Positions 61,345 through 64,000 of a DNA stretch of 64,000 nt are shown here, piece after piece. The stretch's first letter is position 1; each line of letters opens with the position of its first letter. The notes under the pieces are model-generated. The model was not told the DNA's origin. It saw nothing but the letters and a program-made list of their open reading frames with translations, and did not search any database. A program made the position numbers and the translations under genes. Origin of the DNA: Pedobacter chinensis (GTDB lineage: Bacteria > Bacteroidota > Bacteroidia > Sphingobacteriales > Sphingobacteriaceae); contig NZ_QPKV01000012.1 of NCBI RefSeq assembly GCF_003339865.1, forward strand, positions 62,001-126,000, given 5' to 3'.

Positions 61345-61941
61345 TTAATGGGAGTTTGTAAATGTCTTCATTTGTTGGATTTCTATCTGTTCATCTGAGA
61401 TAATATTCTCGGCCAGTCTTTTTACATTTTTATTTTTTCCATACCGCAACTCAACTTTAGCCATGTCGATGGCAGCCTGATGGTGAGGAAGCATTATCCT
61501 TGCAAAGGACAGATCAGTATCAGACAATTGTTTTTCTTCAGGCATTTGTTCCATCATCACTTTCATCATCTTCTGGTTGGCGTTTTGATGTTGGTTGCCT
61601 GTAGCGATAAATCCTTCAGGATGGCTGAGCAGGAGTCGCATTTGCTGAATCTGGGTTTGTTGCTCAGCTTTGATACTTTTAGCTAGCTGAATCATTTCTT
61701 TATTTTTTCCGGTCTTAATCTCTTCTTCTGCCATATCAATAGCACCCTGGTGATGTGGGATCATCATTTGTATGAAATCTCTGTCTGCAGATGTGGTAGC
61801 TGATATTTCATCCATCTTCATCATCATATGAGCCATTTGCCCAAGGAAGACATTTTTTTTAGTTGCCATTTGCATGTGTTCATGTTGTGCTCGTGCAGAG
61901 AAACTAGCAAATAGTAGAAGTATAGACGTGAATCTGATCAT
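61345..61941 (-). CDS. DUF305 exported protein
   Basis: After a signal peptide (SARAQHEH) the protein contains two tandem DUF305 units, marked by MMIPHHQGAIDMAEEEI and MLPHHQAAIDMAKVELR. They are His- and Met-rich helical bundles linked with copper resistance in other bacteria. At 198 aa the double unit is normal. It is the upstream gene of the pair with the YVTN propeller. Confidence 0.87.
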   Translation of the reverse strand: MIRFTSILLLFASFSARAQHEHMQMATKKNVFLGQMAHMMMKMDEISATTSADRDFIQMMIPHHQGAIDMAEEEIKTGKNKEMIQLAKSIKAEQQTQIQQMRLLLSHPEGFIATGNQHQNANQKMMKVMMEQMPEEKQLSDTDLSFARIMLPHHQAAIDMAKVELRYGKNKNVKRLAENIISDEQIEIQQMKTFTNSH

Positions 61942-62033
61942 GGTTTGATGTAGAATATTAATTGTGATAAACTGTTTATGCCAAACAAGCCTTATGCGAT
62001 AACCGCAAGATCCTGAAATTTGTTCTTATTGAG

Positions 62034-63230
62034 CTATATTACATCTACATCAATTGGCGAGATAAAATTAACCATGTAAGTTCTTCTGTCTAAATCATGC
62101 TCCATGGGTTGCGTTTTGCCATTTTGATCTGTCGCTCTAGCCATTAAACTATATCTTCCAGTCTTAGCAGGAACCACCCATTCAAATTCAAATAGCTGCC
62201 AGGCGAAAGGGATAGCAGGACCAATTAATTTTGCTGGTTGCCATGAATTTCCTTTATCCGTGCTTATTTCTACTTTCGATAGGTTACTATCACCTGACCA
62301 TCCTGCACCCCTTACTTGATAAGGTTTTCCAGCCGGCACCGCTTCAAACAATACCGGCCTTGATATTTCAGACTTAACCAATGTAGTGGTTACGGGCGTC
62401 AAGGTAGGTAGTCCTTCAACACGCTTCCAGTAAGCATATTCAATCGTCTGCCAATAGCCATCAAACGGCTTTTCAGATGCAGTAATTTTCATCAGCCATT
62501 TCACAGATGCCATACCATACCATCCTGGAATAATTGCCCTTGCCGGGAAACCATGTTCAGCACTCAATGGTTTTCCATTCATTTCATAGGCGATGATGAT
62601 GTGATCCTGCATTGCTATATTTAACGGAATGCTTCGGGCGAATTTGATTTTTCCTGGTGATTTCGGCTCTTCTGTAATCATCCCCTCATCATTCCCTTCC
62701 AAAATAATGTCTACCGTACCCACCTTTATGCCAGCCTTCTTTAACAATACGGATAAAGGTACTCCTGTCCATTCAGCATTGCTGATCCCACCTTGTTCCC
62801 ATCCTAAACCCTTCACTTTTGGGGCGAGGTTAGCACGTCCGTTTCCGGCACATTCTATAGTAGCCATTACCTTTTTTGCAGGAAGCTTTTTAAGTTCGCT
62901 CAGATTGATCTTTATGACATGATTGGTGTTGCCGCCAATCTCTAATTCCCAATTTGTAGCATCAATATTGGGAATATTAAAATGACTCCTGATGAAGAAC
63001 TGGTTATTTGGAGTAATCCTGTTTTTTAACGTAGGAAATGGAAACTCCATATTTAATGGCTTTTTCTCTCGCGTAATAAGTCCTGGAAAGTCATTGTCTT
63101 CTCTGGTTTGTTGAATCTCCTTCGCCGAAGCCCAGGATGGTATTGTTGCGCCAGCTATCACCGGGATAATTCCAGTAACAAAATTACGTCTGTTTAACGT
63201 GTAGTTTTGTGATGTTTTGTCGTTTTTCAT
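62034..63230 (-). CDS. Sulfite-oxidase-type molybdoenzyme, Tat-exported
   Basis: A twin-arginine signal (LNRRNFVTG) opens a 398-aa protein with the molybdopterin domain (MATIECAGNGR carrying the Mo-ligand Cys; EHGFPARAIIPGWYGMASVKW). A C-terminal Ig-like Mo-co dimerisation domain follows (VRGAGWSGDSNLSKVEISTD). This is the SorA/sulfite oxidase layout, so it should oxidise sulfite to sulfate in the periplasm. It lies at the end of the second sulfur module. No cytochrome partner is fused or adjacent. Confidence 0.87.
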   Translation of the reverse strand: MKNDKTSQNYTLNRRNFVTGIIPVIAGATIPSWASAKEIQQTREDNDFPGLITREKKPLNMEFPFPTLKNRITPNNQFFIRSHFNIPNIDATNWELEIGGNTNHVIKINLSELKKLPAKKVMATIECAGNGRANLAPKVKGLGWEQGGISNAEWTGVPLSVLLKKAGIKVGTVDIILEGNDEGMITEEPKSPGKIKFARSIPLNIAMQDHIIIAYEMNGKPLSAEHGFPARAIIPGWYGMASVKWLMKITASEKPFDGYWQTIEYAYWKRVEGLPTLTPVTTTLVKSEISRPVLFEAVPAGKPYQVRGAGWSGDSNLSKVEISTDKGNSWQPAKLIGPAIPFAWQLFEFEWVVPAKTGRYSLMARATDQNGKTQPMEHDLDRRTYMVNFISPIDVDVI

Positions 63231-63505
63231 TTCAATAAATGTAGGTGATTACAATATAGCCAAAAATCTCTCATAGGATAACTTGTATTCTTCCTTTTTC
63301 TTGATGGTTGAAAGGAAACAACTGTAGACTTTACTTCATCGCTGGCCTGCTAGAAAAGACACAATAGTTCTATAACTGTTTATCAAATACTCATCTCAAT
63401 TTCTATCAAAAAACGGTCGTTTCTTGATAATACAAAAATGGGCGAAACAATTCATTGAAGAAGCTATTGGAATAGATTTCAAAATGATAAATTCCTTGGT
63501 AAAAC

Positions 63506-63623
63506 TTATAGTAATTTCTTTTTACGATACTGCCCTTCCACCTTATTGTTTAACAAATTCTCAAAATCAACTATCGCTTCGCAATGCTCATAAAAGTTCG
63601 AACTTCCGCGGATTGACTACCAT
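63506..63623. repeat. Direct repeat copy 2 (pairs with 48233-48368)
   Basis: It is aligned without gaps to copy 1. In the conserved minus-strand frame it reads RGSSNFYEHCEAIVDFENLL, then NNKVEGQYRKKKLL, and stops at 63506. A stop also precedes the frame here. The conservative differences from copy 1 suggest the tail of a former gene family. The two copies are in the same orientation and bracket 15 kb. Confidence 0.6.
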
Positions 63624-63657
63624 AAGGAAACAGCATATATTTGTTGTTTCCTTTTTT
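63624..63657 (+). terminator. Hairpin terminator after repeat copy 2
   Basis: AAGGAAACA (63624-63632) and TGTTTCCTT (63645-63653) form a 9-bp stem followed by TTTTTAT. The position relative to the repeat is the same as for copy 1, but the stem sequence is entirely different. Confidence 0.68.
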
Positions 63658-63773
63658 TATACCCCTAAAAATCTAGCTTACAATTAGTTGCACCTCCCCC
63701 AATACCGGTTCGACATTTTCCAACTAGTTAACCTATACCAAAACAAATTTGGGCCTAAAAAAACCTATCAAGG

Positions 63774-63977
63774 CTATGCTAGGTAACTATTTGACTTGTT
63801 CGACTTTTCCTTACGGATCTCGACATCCTCCCGTACTATTTTTCTGTTATGGATCTTGGCAACGAGGTATAAAAAACTCATTATTACCATAGCCTCTTCA
63901 TCATCAACCTCTAATCCATTTTTGGCAAGCAATGCAATAGCCTTACTACCAGAAACCTTTCTGTCTATAAAATCCAT
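63774..63977 (-). CDS. 67-aa conserved-looking helical protein
   Basis: The frame begins MDFIDRKVSGSKAIALLAKNG with a second helix containing DDEEAMVIMSFLYLVAK and a basic tail. It has no signal or membrane segment. Similar small proteins of the pattern 'KVSG..AI.LL...G.EV...EA..I..FLY' are common near mobile-element modules in Bacteroidota, as I recall them. It may belong to the next module beyond the window edge. Confidence 0.55.
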   Translation of the reverse strand: MDFIDRKVSGSKAIALLAKNGLEVDDEEAMVIMSFLYLVAKIHNRKIVREDVEIRKEKSNKSNSYLA

Positions 63978-64000
63978 CTAATTTTCCCATTATGTTATTT

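Larger units (their letters stand above)
63231..63773. other. Gene-free stretch with repeat copy 2
   Basis: These 543 bp contain repeat copy 2 with its terminator (63506-63657) and no recognisable complete gene. The stretch 63231-63505 is the upstream region of the sulfite-oxidase gene. Confidence 0.5.

Noticed and set aside
63424..63687. 87-aa plus-strand frame over repeat copy 2
   Set aside because: It is in a different frame from that of copy 1 and runs through the hairpin terminator.

Overview
The window looks like an accessory metal- and sulfur-stress region of a Bacteroidota chromosome or large mobile element, most likely from the Sphingobacteriaceae (Pedobacter-like). The evidence is gene content (TonB-dependent receptor, DUF3347 proteins, haem_bd proteins, fused CzcA-TolC pump, small cysteine-rich DUF6660-like proteins) and promoters of the Bacteroidota type (TAnnTTTG). 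No rRNA, tRNA, CRISPR array, integrase or intact insertion sequence was found. The genus is inferred and was not tested.

Region 1 (0.2-3.2 kb, plus strand) is a three-gene unit: di-haem oxidoreductase, Rieske protein and outer-membrane porin. It lies behind tandem AT-rich dyads that resemble DtxR/MntR-type operators. Region 2 (3.2-10.6 kb, minus) is a tightly packed operon: P1B-4 metal ATPase, a truncated NRAMP transporter, a ZIP transporter, DUF1345, two small proteins, an LtaS-like sulfatase and an HD-domain protein. Region 3 (10.7-30.5 kb, minus) is a copper/heavy-metal island. It has a CzcA-type RND pump fused to its own TolC-like outer-membrane factor, its adaptor, a TonB receptor, small Cys-rich periplasmic proteins, a CopA ATPase, a multicopper oxidase carrying metal-binding and CopB-like domains, haem_bd and DUF3347 proteins, and two further adaptors. 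One of these adaptors is a chimera with half of an Lgt gene.

Region 4 (30.9-39.6 kb, plus) is a persulfide/thiosulfate regulon. A Crp/Fnr regulator is followed by three transcription units (TauE/SafE exporter; MBL-rhodanese, methyltransferase, rhodanese, two YeeE-type thiosulfate channel halves, DUF983; second MBL-rhodanese, TsdA-like dihaem cytochrome, DsrE). Each unit is preceded by a near-identical CRP-type palindrome exactly 37 bp upstream of a -7 element. Region 5 (39.9-48.1 kb) holds a DUF202 protein, a lone receiver, small proteins and a complete HAE1-type RND tripartite pump.

Region 6 (48.2-63.7 kb) lies between two diverged direct repeats that each end in a hairpin terminator. It contains a cytosolic copper-storage (Csp/DUF326) protein and a fluoride-resistance operon: a fluoride riboswitch starting at the predicted +1, a PAP2/UppP recombination scar, EamA, enolase and a CLC-F antiporter. 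A second sulfur module follows: a LysR regulator with a T-N11-A box, a second TsdA/DsrE pair, two orphan periplasmic binding proteins (one AcfC-like), a YeiH exporter and a Tat-exported sulfite-oxidase-type molybdoenzyme. A YVTN propeller and a DUF305 protein lie beside them.

Taken together, the genes suggest a horizontally assembled detoxification region for copper and other divalent metals, reactive sulfur species and fluoride. Several recombination scars (Lgt/adaptor, PAP2/UppP, truncated NRAMP, decayed metallophosphoesterase) record how it was put together.
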